Source: Photobacterium sp. TY1-4
GTDB lineage: Bacteria > Pseudomonadota > Gammaproteobacteria > Enterobacterales > Vibrionaceae
Assembly: GCF_025398175.1 (NCBI RefSeq)
Contig: NZ_CP099735.1
Location: forward strand, 1,674,001 to 1,738,000
Direction: 5' to 3'
Length of the DNA stretch: 64,000 nucleotides
In this document: in pieces, positions 28,227 through 38,403 of the stretch
How the letters are laid out: each line of letters opens with the position of its first letter
How positions within the stretch are numbered: position 1 is the stretch's first letter
Notes under the pieces: generated by a model
Database searches by the model: none
What the model was told of the DNA's origin: nothing
The model's input: the letters and a program-made list of their open reading frames with translations, nothing else
Position numbers and translations under genes: made by a program

Positions 28227-29177
28227 TCAGTCGTCATCCCCCAGGAGTGGACTATGGAATCGATCCGGCTTGAGGGTGATCACCGAGCACTGAATATTAT
28301 CCAGCATATACTCGGCGGTATTGCCCATCACAAAACCGGCGATGCCGGTGCGCGACAGGCTGCCCATGATCACCAAATCAACGTCGTGGTTGTTGATATA
28401 GTCCGGCAGTACGGTTTTGGCGTTCCCCTCGAGCATGATCATCTGCATCGGCACCCGGCTGTGCGGATAATCAGCCATCAGCTGGGCCAGTCGATCTTCC
28501 CGATCGTCCCGGAGTTGCTGGGCGATGACCGCAATTTCCAGATCACTGCAGCGGCTCCAGTCCCGTAAATATCCCTCACTCTCCAGCTCCCAGGCGTGAC
28601 AGAGCGACAACCGGGATTCATTGATGATGGCAAACTCATAGGCATGGCACAGCAGTTTCTCGTTCAGCGCCGTATTGTCGAGATGGCTGACATCCAGCGA
28701 CACCACGATGTGCGCGAGTTTGGGGGGCTCTTGCTGTTGGTGCAGGGCCCAAATCGGCACTTCAGATTCACGCATCAGGTGGCGGGTGGACGTGCCCCAC
28801 TGGCAGGCGGTTTCTTTGTGTTCGCGGTGGGCGTCAATCACGATCATATCCACCTGAAGTTGTGAGGCGACTTTGATGATCTCTACATAAGGCACCCCGG
28901 TGACCACCTGGCTCTGAAACTCAATATCCGGGTATTGAGCCTGTAAATCCTGTTTGTGCTGGTCCAGTTGCCGCTGACACTCGTGTGTCGCGTGTTCGAG
29001 CAGGCTGAGGGTTGAAACCGAGTAACGGCTGAGGTCGGCCAGTTCGGCTAACTCTTCGATAACGGTCAGGAGCGTGACTTTGGCCTGGATCAGATTCGCC
29101 ACGTGTAGCGCCTGATGAAATGCAGCGTCCAGGGCCTGCTTGGGCGCCAGGGGAAAAAGGAAGTGACGGTACGTCAT
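28227..29177 (-). CDS. Tandem universal stress protein (UspE-like)
   Basis: A 316-residue protein made of two Usp domains (about 1-150 and 155-305), the arrangement of E. coli UspE. The second domain retains the nucleotide-binding signature G-x2-G-x9-G-S/T-like segment (GSLSRTGIAGFVMGNTAEYML), and both have the VDMIVIDAH / VDLVIMGS strand. Usp proteins support survival under growth arrest and oxidative or osmotic stress. Single gene; no FNR gene is adjacent as it is in E. coli. Confidence 0.9.
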   Translation of the reverse strand: MTYRHFLFPLAPKQALDAAFHQALHVANLIQAKVTLLTVIEELAELADLSRYSVSTLSLLEHATHECQRQLDQHKQDLQAQYPDIEFQSQVVTGVPYVEIIKVASQLQVDMIVIDAHREHKETACQWGTSTRHLMRESEVPIWALHQQQEPPKLAHIVVSLDVSHLDNTALNEKLLCHAYEFAIINESRLSLCHAWELESEGYLRDWSRCSDLEIAVIAQQLRDDREDRLAQLMADYPHSRVPMQMIMLEGNAKTVLPDYINNHDVDLVIMGSLSRTGIAGFVMGNTAEYMLDNIQCSVITLKPDRFHSPLLGDDD

Positions 29178-29324
29178 TTCAGCCTCCGGGGAACTGTAGG
29201 TCTATCAGACAGTGTGGTCTATGGAGGGCTGATTGTGCCACTGGTGTCCGGAAATTCTCAGAGGTGGTGCTGGCAACCGATGGGGAAGATTACCGTGGGG
29301 CGATGAAATAACCGCTGATTGGGA

Positions 29325-29699
29325 TCAGCGGTGGGCACGGATGCGATAATGGTAGAACACCTCCACCAGTCCCTGATATTCGATGGTACCGGGTTTACGT
29401 GACAGCTCCCTGACCGTGACATAGCTGTCGTCGATTTTCACTGAACGGACATCGAGGCGGTTGATGGGTACCCGCAGGGTCCGGTGCAGATCATAGGCGC
29501 TCTGCCGGGACAGTGTTTCCATGAGCTGGTGGCCTTGCTGATAGGCGGCTTCTTTGCTCGAAACCAGATCGGTGCGCAGGGTATAAAAACCGTTTTGATG
29601 CTGATAGCGGTCGATGGTTGCGAAGTGATCGGCGACAACGCCTGTACTGAACAAGGAGCTGAACATCACAAGGGTGGCGATCGTGAGGGATTTCTTCAT
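29325..29699 (-). CDS. DUF3316 family secreted protein
   Basis: A 124-residue protein with a signal peptide (residues 1-23, cleavage near VVA-D). The mature part is beta-rich and has the pattern of the DUF3316 family found mainly in Vibrionaceae (TLRTDLVSSKEAAYQQGHQL, SVKIDDSYVTVRELS, YQGLVEVFYHY). Function is unknown. A GGAG-type ribosome-binding site precedes the ATG. Confidence 0.8.
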   Translation of the reverse strand: MKKSLTIATLVMFSSLFSTGVVADHFATIDRYQHQNGFYTLRTDLVSSKEAAYQQGHQLMETLSRQSAYDLHRTLRVPINRLDVRSVKIDDSYVTVRELSRKPGTIEYQGLVEVFYHYRIRAHR

Positions 29700-30315
29700 G
29701 GCTGTTCTCCTCCACGCGAAGTCTGTGTGTCAGACAGTGGCTGTGCTGCGGCCGGTGGACATCGCGCAGTCTGTCTGGTGCCTCGCCCCTACTTTTTGTG
29801 AGTTATTGTTGTACGCTAATTTATACCCCTAATTTTATGTCCGAAGCTCTCGGGTCGCAAATCGGCCCGCCGATCATCTCCTGGCACGCCTCCTGAAATG
29901 TGAGTTAACAAAAAGTAATTTTTGAACCGTTCTCGGGACTATCCCTGAGTCTCGCCTCTATCGTCTGATCTGGTCATGGCCCGAGCGTGGGTCTGAACTG
30001 TGCCGTCATTGCTGTGAATTACCCGCTTAAAGATTAGAGTGCTAATTAATTTTGGAGCTTCACATGCTGTGGCCTGACATGATCCCGGAATGGAGCGGAT
30101 CCCTGCCTGATTTTGAACTGTTTTTGAGTGACTTTTGATGGATTTTTCACCCGTTCTGAGGGCGGATAGCGATGTCGAATCGCTGAATGAGCGTGTCAGG
30201 CTTGTCTGAAAAACAGATTCGATAAAGTCATTTTTGCTCGAAACAATTATATTTTTTGAAAACAAATCATTTTCAATTTTATTTGTTTAAATTCAGTTAT
30301 TTATTGTTGATCTTG

Positions 30316-30329
30316 GTTAATCGTTCGTG
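30316..30329. promoter_or_regulatory. Possible distal BetI site
   Basis: GTTAATCGTTCGTG resembles the site at 30397-30410 (GTTAA/TTAA, CGTTC core shared), 81 bases upstream of it. Weak. Confidence 0.35.
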
Positions 30330-30360
30330 TTGTTAAAGATTACTGCACGAAACAATTTGC

Positions 30361-30410
30361 TTGATCTGGCACGGGGATCGTGTAGATTTGTTTTTAATTA
30401 ACCGTTCAAT
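30361..30410 (+). promoter_or_regulatory. Putative betI promoter with overlapping BetI operator
   Basis: TTGATC (30361) and TAGATT (30383) are separated by 16 bases and could be -35 and -10 boxes. Immediately downstream, ATTAACCGTTCAAT (30397-30410) is close to the dyad ATTGAACGTTCAAT known for BetI. A repressor there would block initiation. The start codon of betI follows 24 bases later. Confidence 0.55.
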
Positions 30411-30433
30411 CAAAAAACATTTGGGTAACATTT

Positions 30434-31036
30434 ATGCCGAAGGTTGGGATGCCGGAAATACGTCGGCCGCAGCTGGTCGAAGCGACCATGGCGGTGATTG
30501 ATGAGGTGGGATTGTCCGGGGCCAGTGTGGCCCTGATCAGCCGGAAGGCCGGGGTTTCCCCCGGGATCATCAATCATTATTTCGGTGGCAAGCATGGTTT
30601 GCTGGAAGAGACCATGCGCTCGGTCCTGCGTCAGTTGTCCGCGACCTCGATTGCCTATTTGAGTGCGGTTGACCCCCAGGATGTGACGGCACGGATCAAG
30701 GCGATTGTGGCGGCCAACTTCGACAGCTATCAGGTTGAAAATAAGGTGGTAAAAACCTGGTTGGCGTTTTGGGCTCAGTCGATGCATGACCCGGCGCTGT
30801 ACCGGTTGCAGCGAGTGAATGAAAAACGTCTGCTCTCCCATCTGCGGCGTGAGCTCAAGCGGGTGCTTCCGGCGCAGGACGCGGCGTTTGTTGCTCAGGG
30901 CATTGCGGCGCTAATCGACGGGATCTGGTTGCGCGGGGCATTGAATCCGGACGGGATTTGCCCGCAGCAGGCGCAGCGGATCATCCTGGATTATCTCGAT
31001 AAGCAGCTGGTGGCGCTGAACGCATCAGGCCAGTAA
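30434..31036 (+). CDS. betI: BetI, choline-responsive TetR-family repressor
   Basis: A 200-residue TetR-family protein with the BetI N terminus ([26 protein letters not shown]) and the recognition helix region [20 protein letters not shown]. It represses the bet genes until choline is present. It is the first gene of a six-gene operon betI-betB-betA-proX-proW-proV, the order found in Vibrio species. The start codon follows the operator region closely. Confidence 0.97.
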   Translation: MPKVGMPEIRRPQLVEATMAVIDEVGLSGASVALISRKAGVSPGIINHYFGGKHGLLEETMRSVLRQLSATSIAYLSAVDPQDVTARIKAIVAANFDSYQVENKVVKTWLAFWAQSMHDPALYRLQRVNEKRLLSHLRRELKRVLPAQDAAFVAQGIAALIDGIWLRGALNPDGICPQQAQRIILDYLDKQLVALNASGQ

Positions 31037-31106
31037 GCACGATTGAAGTGCGGCCGGGCGGTCGCATTACGGCAATGACTAACGTAAGAATTCTGAAGGC
31101 AGTTTG

Positions 31107-32567
31107 ATGACAATGAAATCTCTTTACCTCAATGGTCAGGCGGTTGAGACAACCTCTGGCGAAACCTTTTTGACCTACAACCCGGCGACCGGCGAGCCGC
31201 TGGCGGAAATCGGCCAGGCCTCAAGCGCCGATGTTGAGCGCGCCGTTGCTTCGGCGCACGAAGGTTTCAAAGTCTGGTCAGCGATGGGTGGTGCCGAGCG
31301 GGGCCGGATCCTGATGAGAGCCGTCACGATCCTGCGTGAGCGCAACGACGAGCTGGCTGCCCTGGAAGTGAAAGATACCGGCAAGCCGCTGCAGGAAGCA
31401 ATTGCGGTCGATATTGCGACCGGCGCCGACGTGATTGAGTACTACGCCGGGCTGGCTGCGACCATTCACGGTCAGCAGCAGGATCTGGGACATAACCAGT
31501 TTTTCTATACTCGCCGCGAGCCGTTGGGTGTGTGTGCCGGAATTGGTGCCTGGAACTATCCGATCCAGATCGCGATGTGGAAATCCGCCCCGGCGCTGGC
31601 CGCCGGGAACGCGATGGTGTTCAAACCGTCGGAAGAAACCCCGCTGACCGCGCTGAAACTGGCAGAGATTTTCACTGAAGCCGGGGTGCCGGATGGCGTG
31701 TTTAACGTGGTGCAGGGGGATTACCGCGTCGGTCAGATGCTGTCGCGCCACCCGCAGATTGCCAAGATGTCATTCACCGGTGAATGTGGCACCGGCAAGA
31801 AAGTGATGGCTGATGCGGCGGGCTCGCTGAAAGACATCACCATGGAGTTGGGCGGTAAATCGCCGCTGGTGGTGTTTGATGATGCCAACCTGGAGAACGC
31901 AGTGTCTGCCGCCATGATGGCCAACTTCTACACCCAGGGCGAAGTGTGTACGCACGGTACCCGAGTGTTTGTTCACGACTCAATTTACGATGCGTTCCTG
32001 GATCAACTGGCAGCACGCACGGCCAAGTTGGTGATTGGCGATCCGGCGGATATGCAAACCCAGATCGGCGCGCTGATCTCCCGCGATCACATGGAAAAAG
32101 TGCTGGGCTTCATTGAAGCCGGGAAAGCATCCGGCGCTCGACTGATCTGCGGCGGTGCGCGGGAAATCGGTAACGGCCTGGAGAACGGTAACTTTGTTCA
32201 GCCGACCATTTTTGCCGACTGCACCGACGACATGCCGCAGGTGAAAGAGGAAATCTTTGGCCCGGTAATGTCGGTGCTGCGCTTCAGCGATGAAGCCGAA
32301 GTGATCCGCCGTGCCAACGATACCCAATACGGCCTGGCTGCCGGGGTCTTTACCCAGAACCTGTCACGCGCCCACCGGGTGATTGCTCAAATTGAAGCCG
32401 GGATTTGCTGGGTGAATACCTGGGGTGGCTCACCGGCCGAGATGCCGGTCGGTGGCTATAAGCAATCGGGGATTGGCCGAGAGAACGGGATCGAAACCCT
32501 GAACCACTACACCCAGAACAAGAGCGTATTGATTGAACTGGGCGATCTTGAATGTCCGTATGACTAA
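31107..32567 (+). CDS. betB: Betaine aldehyde dehydrogenase
   Basis: A 486-residue NAD(P)-dependent aldehyde dehydrogenase that oxidises betaine aldehyde to glycine betaine. The catalytic Glu lies in [12 protein letters not shown] and the catalytic Cys in [42 protein letters not shown] is the cofactor-binding region, and the protein is full length for BetB. GAAGG seven bases upstream favours the ATG at 31107; a TTG at 31104 and an ATG at 31113 are alternatives. It lies 70 bases after betI and before betA. Confidence 0.97.
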   Translation: MTMKSLYLNGQAVETTSGETFLTYNPATGEPLAEIGQASSADVERAVASAHEGFKVWSAMGGAERGRILMRAVTILRERNDELAALEVKDTGKPLQEAIAVDIATGADVIEYYAGLAATIHGQQQDLGHNQFFYTRREPLGVCAGIGAWNYPIQIAMWKSAPALAAGNAMVFKPSEETPLTALKLAEIFTEAGVPDGVFNVVQGDYRVGQMLSRHPQIAKMSFTGECGTGKKVMADAAGSLKDITMELGGKSPLVVFDDANLENAVSAAMMANFYTQGEVCTHGTRVFVHDSIYDAFLDQLAARTAKLVIGDPADMQTQIGALISRDHMEKVLGFIEAGKASGARLICGGAREIGNGLENGNFVQPTIFADCTDDMPQVKEEIFGPVMSVLRFSDEAEVIRRANDTQYGLAAGVFTQNLSRAHRVIAQIEAGICWVNTWGGSPAEMPVGGYKQSGIGRENGIETLNHYTQNKSVLIELGDLECPYD

Positions 32568-32574
32568 CGCGCTG

Positions 32575-32597
32575 GCCCCGGTGTCAGCCGGGGCTTT
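32575..32597 (+). promoter_or_regulatory. Intercistronic hairpin between betB and betA
   Basis: 7-bp stem GCCCCGG/CCGGGGC with a 6-base loop followed by only TTT. Too weak in its U-tract for full termination; it could trim or stabilise the betIB part of the message. Confidence 0.5.
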
Positions 32598-32632
32598 CCA
32601 CAGCCAGAAGACAGAATGACAGGAGAGCTCAA

Positions 32633-34354
32633 ATGACTACAACATATGATTACATCATTGTCGGTGCCGGTTCGGCCGGATGCGTGCTGGCCGACCGACT
32701 GACCGCTTCGGGCGAGCATAAGGTGCTGCTGCTGGAAGCCGGGGGCACAGATCGCAGCATTTTTATCCAGATGCCGACCGCGCTGTCGTATCCGATGAAC
32801 AGTGACCGCTATGCCTGGCAGTTTGAAACCCAGCCGGAAGCCGGGCTCGATGATCGCCAGCTGCATTGCCCGCGCGGCAAGGTGCTGGGTGGCAGCTCAT
32901 CCATCAACGGGATGGTTTATGTCCGCGGACATGCCTGCGACTTTGATGAATGGGCTGAACACGGTGCTGAGGGCTGGCGTTATCAGGATTGTTTGCCGTA
33001 TTTCCGTCGCGCCGAGTCCTGGATTGGCGGTGAAGATGACTACCGTGGCGGCGATGGCCCGGTGGCCACCTGTAACGGTAATGACATGAAACTTAACCCA
33101 CTGTACGCGGCATTCATTGATGCCGGTCAGGAAGCGGGTTATCCGAAAACCGACGATTACAATGGTTATCAGCAAGAAGGCTTTGGCCCGATGCATATGA
33201 CGGTTAATCACGGCGTGCGGGCATCGACTTCAAATGCTTACCTGCGCCGGGCGATGAAACGTCGTAACCTGACGCTGAAAACCGGCGTGGTGACCCGCAA
33301 AGTGCTGCTGAAAAACAAGCAGGCGATCGGGGTCGAGATTGAAAAAGGCGGCAAGATTGAATCGATCTACGCCAATACCGAAGTACTGCTTTCGGCAGGC
33401 TCAGTCGGCTCACCGCAGTTGCTGCAACTGTCCGGCATTGGTCCGAAAGCTGTGCTGGAGCAGGCCGGCGTTGAAGTCGCCCACGAGCTGCCGGGCGTCG
33501 GCAAAAACCTGCAGGATCACCTGGAAGTCTACTTCCAGTATGAGTGCGAGCAGCCGATCACCCTCAACAGCAAGCTGGGGCTGATCAGCAAGGGTTTGAT
33601 CGGAACCCGCTGGATCCTGCGCAAAGACGGCCTGGGTGCGACCAACCATTTTGAATCTTGTGCGTTTATTCGCTCTCGCGCCGGGCTGAAATGGCCGAAC
33701 ATCCAGTATCACTTCCTGCCGGCAGCCATGCGCTATGACGGTCAGGCGGCCTTTGACGGCCACGGTTTTCAGGTCCACGTCGGTCCGAATAAACCGGAAA
33801 GTCGCGGCCGGGTCTGGATTGGCTCTGCGGATCCGCACCAGAAACCAAATATTGAGTTTAACTACATCAGTACCGAGCAGGATCGCCAGGACTGGCGCGA
33901 CTGTATCCGCCTGACCCGTGAAATTCTCGCCCAGCCGGCGATGGATCACTATCGCGGCACCGAGATCCAACCGGGCGCGGCGGTCAACACCGATGCCGAA
34001 ATCGATGCCTGGGTGCGCCAGAATGTCGAAAGTGCCTACCACCCTTCCTGTACCTGCAAGATGGGCGCAGACACCGATCCGATGGCGGTGCTGAACTCAG
34101 CTTGCCAGGTACGTGGGATTGACGGCTTGCGTGTAGTCGACTCCTCCATTTTCCCGACCATCCCGAACGGCAACCTCAATGCGCCGACCATCATGGTGGC
34201 GGAAAAAGTGGCCGATGCCATTTTGGGGAAAGCCCCGCTGGCTCCTTCCGATGCGCCGACCTGGATCGCGCCGAACTGGGAAAGTCAGCAGCGCTCCGGC
34301 CAGGCGAAGCGCCCGCAGGAGACCAGTCAACAACCAGCAGCTGTCGTAAGCTGA
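32633..34354 (+). CDS. betA: Choline dehydrogenase
   Basis: A 573-residue GMC-family FAD enzyme that oxidises choline to betaine aldehyde at the membrane. The FAD-binding motif is near the N terminus ([17 protein letters not shown]), followed by the GMC signature [14 protein letters not shown]. The catalytic His is in [10 protein letters not shown] and the C-terminal Asn in the NGNLNAPT segment. The last 25 residues are Gln- and Ala-rich, a common variable tail. AGGAG precedes the ATG. Together with BetB it makes glycine betaine from choline. Confidence 0.97.
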   Translation: MTTTYDYIIVGAGSAGCVLADRLTASGEHKVLLLEAGGTDRSIFIQMPTALSYPMNSDRYAWQFETQPEAGLDDRQLHCPRGKVLGGSSSINGMVYVRGHACDFDEWAEHGAEGWRYQDCLPYFRRAESWIGGEDDYRGGDGPVATCNGNDMKLNPLYAAFIDAGQEAGYPKTDDYNGYQQEGFGPMHMTVNHGVRASTSNAYLRRAMKRRNLTLKTGVVTRKVLLKNKQAIGVEIEKGGKIESIYANTEVLLSAGSVGSPQLLQLSGIGPKAVLEQAGVEVAHELPGVGKNLQDHLEVYFQYECEQPITLNSKLGLISKGLIGTRWILRKDGLGATNHFESCAFIRSRAGLKWPNIQYHFLPAAMRYDGQAAFDGHGFQVHVGPNKPESRGRVWIGSADPHQKPNIEFNYISTEQDRQDWRDCIRLTREILAQPAMDHYRGTEIQPGAAVNTDAEIDAWVRQNVESAYHPSCTCKMGADTDPMAVLNSACQVRGIDGLRVVDSSIFPTIPNGNLNAPTIMVAEKVADAILGKAPLAPSDAPTWIAPNWESQQRSGQAKRPQETSQQPAAVVS

Positions 34355-34570
34355 CCGAGTTGTACGCTGCGGCCCTGCTTCACACCGACCTGCATGGGTC
34401 AAAGTCAGGAAGCTCAGGAGCTCGGCGAAAGTAAGACGAACGGCGAGTATTCGCCGAAATGAATCACACAGGCTTATCTTCTGCGACGCCATGACAGCGG
34501 GCAGGGAAGCGCCTGGGGCCTCTTGCGGCCTGAAAAACCTAAAAAGATAAAACGGAGAAAAGGAAAAGTC

Positions 34571-35521
34571 ATGAAGACACATACAACCCTGAAAACACTG
34601 GTCATGGGTAGTTCGGCTCTGGCTCTGAGCCTTTCCGCTTCTGGCGCGTTTGCCGCTCAGTGCGAGACTGTACGATTTTCCGATGTCGGCTGGACCGATA
34701 TTACCGCCACCACCGCAGTCGCCAGCGAAGTGCTGAAAGGTCTGGGTTATCAAACCGACACCCAGCTGCTGTCTGTACCGGTCACCTACTCCTCCATGGC
34801 GAACCAAGACATTGATGTGTTCCTGGGGAACTGGATGCCGACCATGGAAGCGGATATCGCCAAATATCGTGCGAACGGCACAGTCGAAACCGTGCGTGCC
34901 AACCTGGAAGGGGCGAAATATACCCTGGCGGTGCCGAAATACGTTTACGACGCCGGGGTGCACAGCTTTGCTGATCTGGCGAAATTTGAAGACAAGTTCC
35001 GTGGCCGCATCTACGGCATTGAGCCGGGCAACGACGGCAACCGCCTGATCCAGAAAATGATCGATGACAACGCGTTCGGCCTGGAAGATTTCCGCCTGGT
35101 GGAATCGAGCGAAGCGGGCATGGTGTCGCAGGTCAAGCGTGCCGTGAATCGCGAGCAGTGGATCGCCTTCCTGGGCTGGGCGCCGCACCCGATGAACAGC
35201 AACTTTGAGCTGGTCTATCTTGATGGCGGTGACGACTACTTCGGTCCGAACTACGGCGGTGCCAACGTTTATACCAACGTGCGTCAGGACTACCTGGAGA
35301 CGTGTCCGAATGTCGGCCAGTTGTTGAAAAATCTTGAATTCACTCTGGAGATGGAAAACCAGCTGATGGGTGACATCCTCAATGACAACGTCAAGCCGAA
35401 CAAGGCGGCGAAAGCCTGGTTGAAAGCCAACCCGCAAGCGCTGGAAAAATGGCTGGATAAGGTCAAAGCCCGTGATGGCGGTGATGCTACTGCTGCGGTC
35501 ACGCGCTACCTGAAAAGCTAA
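34571..35521 (+). CDS. proX: Choline/glycine betaine ABC transporter, substrate-binding protein
   Basis: A 316-residue periplasmic binding protein (OpuAC family). Signal peptide at residues 1-28 (cleavage after FAA). Aromatic residues that could form the quaternary-amine cage are in SDVGWTDITAT, NWMPTM and GWAPHPM. The ATG at 34571 is preceded by GGAGAAAAGGA; an upstream in-frame ATG at 34523 would add a basic leader that spoils the signal peptide. Vibrio literature names the operon betIBA-proXWV; others call this type choX. It is followed by a strong hairpin that may raise its level relative to the permease. Confidence 0.93.
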   Translation: MKTHTTLKTLVMGSSALALSLSASGAFAAQCETVRFSDVGWTDITATTAVASEVLKGLGYQTDTQLLSVPVTYSSMANQDIDVFLGNWMPTMEADIAKYRANGTVETVRANLEGAKYTLAVPKYVYDAGVHSFADLAKFEDKFRGRIYGIEPGNDGNRLIQKMIDDNAFGLEDFRLVESSEAGMVSQVKRAVNREQWIAFLGWAPHPMNSNFELVYLDGGDDYFGPNYGGANVYTNVRQDYLETCPNVGQLLKNLEFTLEMENQLMGDILNDNVKPNKAAKAWLKANPQALEKWLDKVKARDGGDATAAVTRYLKS

Positions 35522-35533
35522 GCACTGAAATCA

Positions 35534-35580
35534 GCCCTGCCCTGTGGCCGTGCAACTCTGTATGGCCGCAAGGGCAGGGC
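35534..35580 (+). promoter_or_regulatory. Intercistronic hairpin between proX and proW
   Basis: Perfect 10-bp outer stem GCCCTGCCCT/AGGGCAGGGC with an inner GGCC/GGCC stem, no U-tract. This is the place and shape of mRNA-stabilising hairpins that raise the yield of a binding protein over its permease. Confidence 0.65.
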
Positions 35581-35634
35581 GGTGAAAACAACGAAAACTA
35601 GAAAGTAATAACAGACCCTGAATAAGGAGTGACC

Positions 35635-36480
35635 GTGGACTTTATCACCGAGCATAAGATCCCGTTGGGCGATTGGATGGCAACCTTTGTCGATTGGCTG
35701 ACCTACAACGCCGCTGGATTTTTTGACTCACTCTCATACAGCCTGGAAACCATCATCATGCTGCTGGTGGACCTGTTTAAATGGTTTCCGCCGGCAGTGC
35801 CAATCGCGATGACCGCCGCACTGGCCTGGTTTCTGCACCGTAGCCTGCCGCTGGTCGGTTTCGTGGTGGCGGCATTACTGCTGATCATGAACCTGGGCTA
35901 CTGGCCAGAAATGCTGGAGACCTTTGTACTGGTGCTGACTGCCACCACGATCTCCGTGCTGGTCGGGGTTCCGGTCGGCATTGCAGCGGCACACAAGCCG
36001 TGGCTCTATACCATCATGCGACCGATCCTGGATCTGATGCAGACGATCCCGACCTTTGTTTACTTGATCCCAACCCTGGTGCTGTTCGGCCTGGGCGTGG
36101 TCCCGGGGCTCATCTCTACCATTATTTTTGCCATTGCCGCACCGATCCGCCTGACCTATCTCGGGATCAGTCGTGTTCCGGAAGAGCTGGTCGAAGCGGG
36201 TAAGGCCTTCGGGGCCAACCGGTGGAAGCTGCTGTTCAAAGTGGAGCTGCCGGCGGCAATGCCAAACATTATGGCAGGGATCACCCAGTGCATCATGCTA
36301 TCGCTGTCGATGGTGGTGATTTCGGCGCTGGTCGGTGCCGACGGACTGGGGAAACCGGTGATCCGCGCACTGAACACCGTCAACATCTCGCAGGGCTTCG
36401 AAGCGGGCCTGGCGATTGTTCTGGTCGCGATTATCTTGGACCGCCTGTGTAAAACCCCGAGCCAGAGTAAAGAGGGATAA
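35635..36480 (+). CDS. proW: Choline/glycine betaine ABC transporter, permease
   Basis: A 281-residue inner-membrane permease with about six helices after an N-terminal periplasmic/amphipathic part. The coupling loop for the ATPase is in the EAGKAFGANRWKLLFKVELPAAMP-type EAA motif. The start is a GTG at 35635 with AAGGAG five bases upstream; a GTG six bases earlier overlaps that site. It ends two bases before proV. Confidence 0.94.
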   Translation: MDFITEHKIPLGDWMATFVDWLTYNAAGFFDSLSYSLETIIMLLVDLFKWFPPAVPIAMTAALAWFLHRSLPLVGFVVAALLLIMNLGYWPEMLETFVLVLTATTISVLVGVPVGIAAAHKPWLYTIMRPILDLMQTIPTFVYLIPTLVLFGLGVVPGLISTIIFAIAAPIRLTYLGISRVPEELVEAGKAFGANRWKLLFKVELPAAMPNIMAGITQCIMLSLSMVVISALVGADGLGKPVIRALNTVNISQGFEAGLAIVLVAIILDRLCKTPSQSKEG

Positions 36481-36482
36481 TC

Positions 36483-37676
36483 ATGACTGCCATTCGAATT
36501 CAAAACCTGGATGTGATTTTTGGTCAGCACAGTGCCAAGTCGCTGGCGTTGCTCGACGAGGGCAAAAGCCGTCAGGAAATCATTGAGGCTACCGGCGATG
36601 TCGTCGGGGTGGATAATGTCAGCATGGATATCCAGGAAGGTGAGATTTGCGTGCTGATGGGGCTGTCCGGCTCTGGTAAATCCAGCCTGCTGCGCACCAT
36701 CAACGGTCTGAACCAGGTGAGCCGCGGCGCGCTGGAAGTCAAAGACGGCGATCAGGTGATCGATCTGGCCACCTGTGATGCGACCCAGTTGCGTCACCTG
36801 CGCACAGAACGCATTTCCATGGTATTCCAGAAATTTGCCCTGATGCCCTGGCTGACCGTGCTCGATAATGCCGCCTTCGGCCTGGAAATGCAGGGGATTG
36901 GCAAAGCCGAGCGTCGACGCCGCGCGATGGAGAAATTGGAGATGGTTGGTCTGGCCGAGTGGCAGGACAAGTATCCGCATGAACTGTCCGGCGGGATGCA
37001 GCAGCGGGTCGGCCTGGCCCGCGCCTTTACCATGGACAGCGACATCCTGCTGATGGATGAGCCGTTCTCGGCGCTCGATCCGCTGATCCGCAGCCAACTT
37101 CAGGATGAGCTGCTGGTGCTGCAACGCAAGCTGAACAAGACCATTGTCTTCGTCAGCCACGATCTGGATGAAGCGCTGAAAATCGGCAACAACATTGCCA
37201 TCATGGAATCAGGCAAACTGATCCAGCACGGCAAGCCGGAAGAGATTGTGCTCAAGCCAAACACCCAGTATGTCCAGGATTTCGTCGCTCATACCAATCC
37301 GCTGAACGTGCTGCGTGGCCGCTCGCTGATGACCGATGCCGGGGCATTGGAGAAACTGGATGACATGCTGGTGCTGAACCGGAACGACAAGACTTGTGTC
37401 AGCACCTCGGCAGAAGGCGAAGTGCTGGCGGTGACCCGTCAGGACGAAGCCCTGAATGTGCAGCAGTGGCAGGAAGGGGATAACCTTGATGCGCTGGAGG
37501 CAAATCAGGTGGTGATGACCACGCCGGATATCTCGATGCGCGATGCGCTGGAAATCCGCTACCGTACCGGCCAGCCGATCCTGCTGGGCACCCAGAAACG
37601 CCTCGAAGGCGTGCTGTCGGACAACGATTTCTATCATGCCTTGCTGGGAAAACACTTCTCAGCCGAGTTGGCGTAA
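36483..37676 (+). CDS. proV: Choline/glycine betaine ABC transporter, ATP-binding protein
   Basis: A 397-residue ATPase of the ProV/OpuAA family. Walker A is GLSGSGKSS (60-68), the signature LSGGMQQRVGLARA, Walker B ILLMDEPFSALDP, and the switch His in VFVSHDLDEA. The C-terminal 120 residues are a degenerate CBS-like regulatory region, as usual in this family. It completes the ProXWV importer at the end of the operon and is followed by a terminator. Confidence 0.95.
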   Translation: MTAIRIQNLDVIFGQHSAKSLALLDEGKSRQEIIEATGDVVGVDNVSMDIQEGEICVLMGLSGSGKSSLLRTINGLNQVSRGALEVKDGDQVIDLATCDATQLRHLRTERISMVFQKFALMPWLTVLDNAAFGLEMQGIGKAERRRRAMEKLEMVGLAEWQDKYPHELSGGMQQRVGLARAFTMDSDILLMDEPFSALDPLIRSQLQDELLVLQRKLNKTIVFVSHDLDEALKIGNNIAIMESGKLIQHGKPEEIVLKPNTQYVQDFVAHTNPLNVLRGRSLMTDAGALEKLDDMLVLNRNDKTCVSTSAEGEVLAVTRQDEALNVQQWQEGDNLDALEANQVVMTTPDISMRDALEIRYRTGQPILLGTQKRLEGVLSDNDFYHALLGKHFSAELA

Positions 37677-37704
37677 CGCGCGACAGAATCTTATCCATTG
37701 AAAC

Positions 37705-37732
37705 AAACGGCGGCCTTCGGGTCGCCGTTTTT
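37705..37732. terminator. Operon terminator after proV, shared with the convergent GST gene
   Basis: Stem AAACGGCGGCC with GGTCGCCGTTT (one G-T pair) and a TTCG loop, then TTTTT on the plus strand; A-rich left flank lets it act on the minus strand too. Confidence 0.9.
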
Positions 37733-37767
37733 GTTTGAAGTGGCTTCACCTGTGCGCAGCCACGTGC

Positions 37768-38403
37768 CTATTTAAACCGCGTGACTGCAAAACTCTCTCG
37801 AGCTTCGACGCTTTCCATCCAGTCTGCCAGGGCCGGGAAATCCGAGCGCCATGGGATCTCGCTCAGGCGGAAGTCGAGGTAGGCCAGCGCAATGCCAATC
37901 ACCACATCACAGATTGGGATACCGGTTTGGGTGAGATGCCGTTCATCTCTCAAATGATTTTGATGATCCCTTAGATGATGGTCAATTGCGGCTAGCAAGC
38001 GGTGGATGGCCTGGATGCGCCGTTGGCCGAGTTCATGCTGATCGGCACGGTTACCGTCATGTTTGCGGGCAATCACCGTTTGAAACGTGGCATCCATCAG
38101 TGCCTGGCCGTATCCGAGTAAGGTCAGGGATTGTGGATGAGAGGGCAACGGAGACAAAAGCTGCGGTCCGTTTGGTGCCTGTTGATCCAGATAAAACAGA
38201 ATATTGAGCGTTTCCGTGATGGGCGCACCGGCATCGGTCACCAGCACCGGAATTTTGGCCGCCGGGTTGACGGCGAGCAGCGCTTCAGGGGATTGCCAGG
38301 GATCGACCCAAACCAGCTCAAGGGTCTGGTCGAGTTGGTTTTCAATGGCTGCGATACGAACCGCCCGGGCGTAGGGTGAGGTCGCATTGAGATAAAGTTT
38401 CAT
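37768..38403 (-). CDS. Glutathione S-transferase family protein
   Basis: A 211-residue protein with a thioredoxin-like N-terminal domain (MKLYLNATSPYARAVRIA, with Ser/Tyr near the glutathione site, cis-Pro in AKIPVL, and ITETLNILFYLD) and an all-helical C-terminal domain. It starts inside the end of the MFS gene (4-base ATGA overlap), so it is translationally coupled to it. Substrate unknown; the pairing suggests the transporter and the transferase handle the same compound. Confidence 0.92.
   Translation of the reverse strand: MKLYLNATSPYARAVRIAAIENQLDQTLELVWVDPWQSPEALLAVNPAAKIPVLVTDAGAPITETLNILFYLDQQAPNGPQLLSPLPSHPQSLTLLGYGQALMDATFQTVIARKHDGNRADQHELGQRRIQAIHRLLAAIDHHLRDHQNHLRDERHLTQTGIPICDVVIGIALAYLDFRLSEIPWRSDFPALADWMESVEARESFAVTRFK

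Larger units (their letters stand above)
29700..30433. other. 734-base divergent upstream region of DUF3316 and betI
   Basis: No protein-like gene was found. The betI-proximal 120 bases hold a putative promoter and two BetI-like sites (listed separately). In Vibrio harveyi the orthologous operon is also bound by the quorum regulator LuxR, so the long AT-rich stretch may carry such sites; I could not identify them by eye. Confidence 0.5.

Noticed and set aside
34097..35437. 446-codon minus-strand frame antisense to the betA end and proX
   Set aside because: It runs across two well-supported plus-strand genes and their gap, is a by-product of GC-rich codon use, and shows no domain, signal or ribosome-binding site.
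36156..37160. 334-codon minus-strand frame opposite proW/proV
   Set aside because: Antisense shadow of strongly supported transporter genes.
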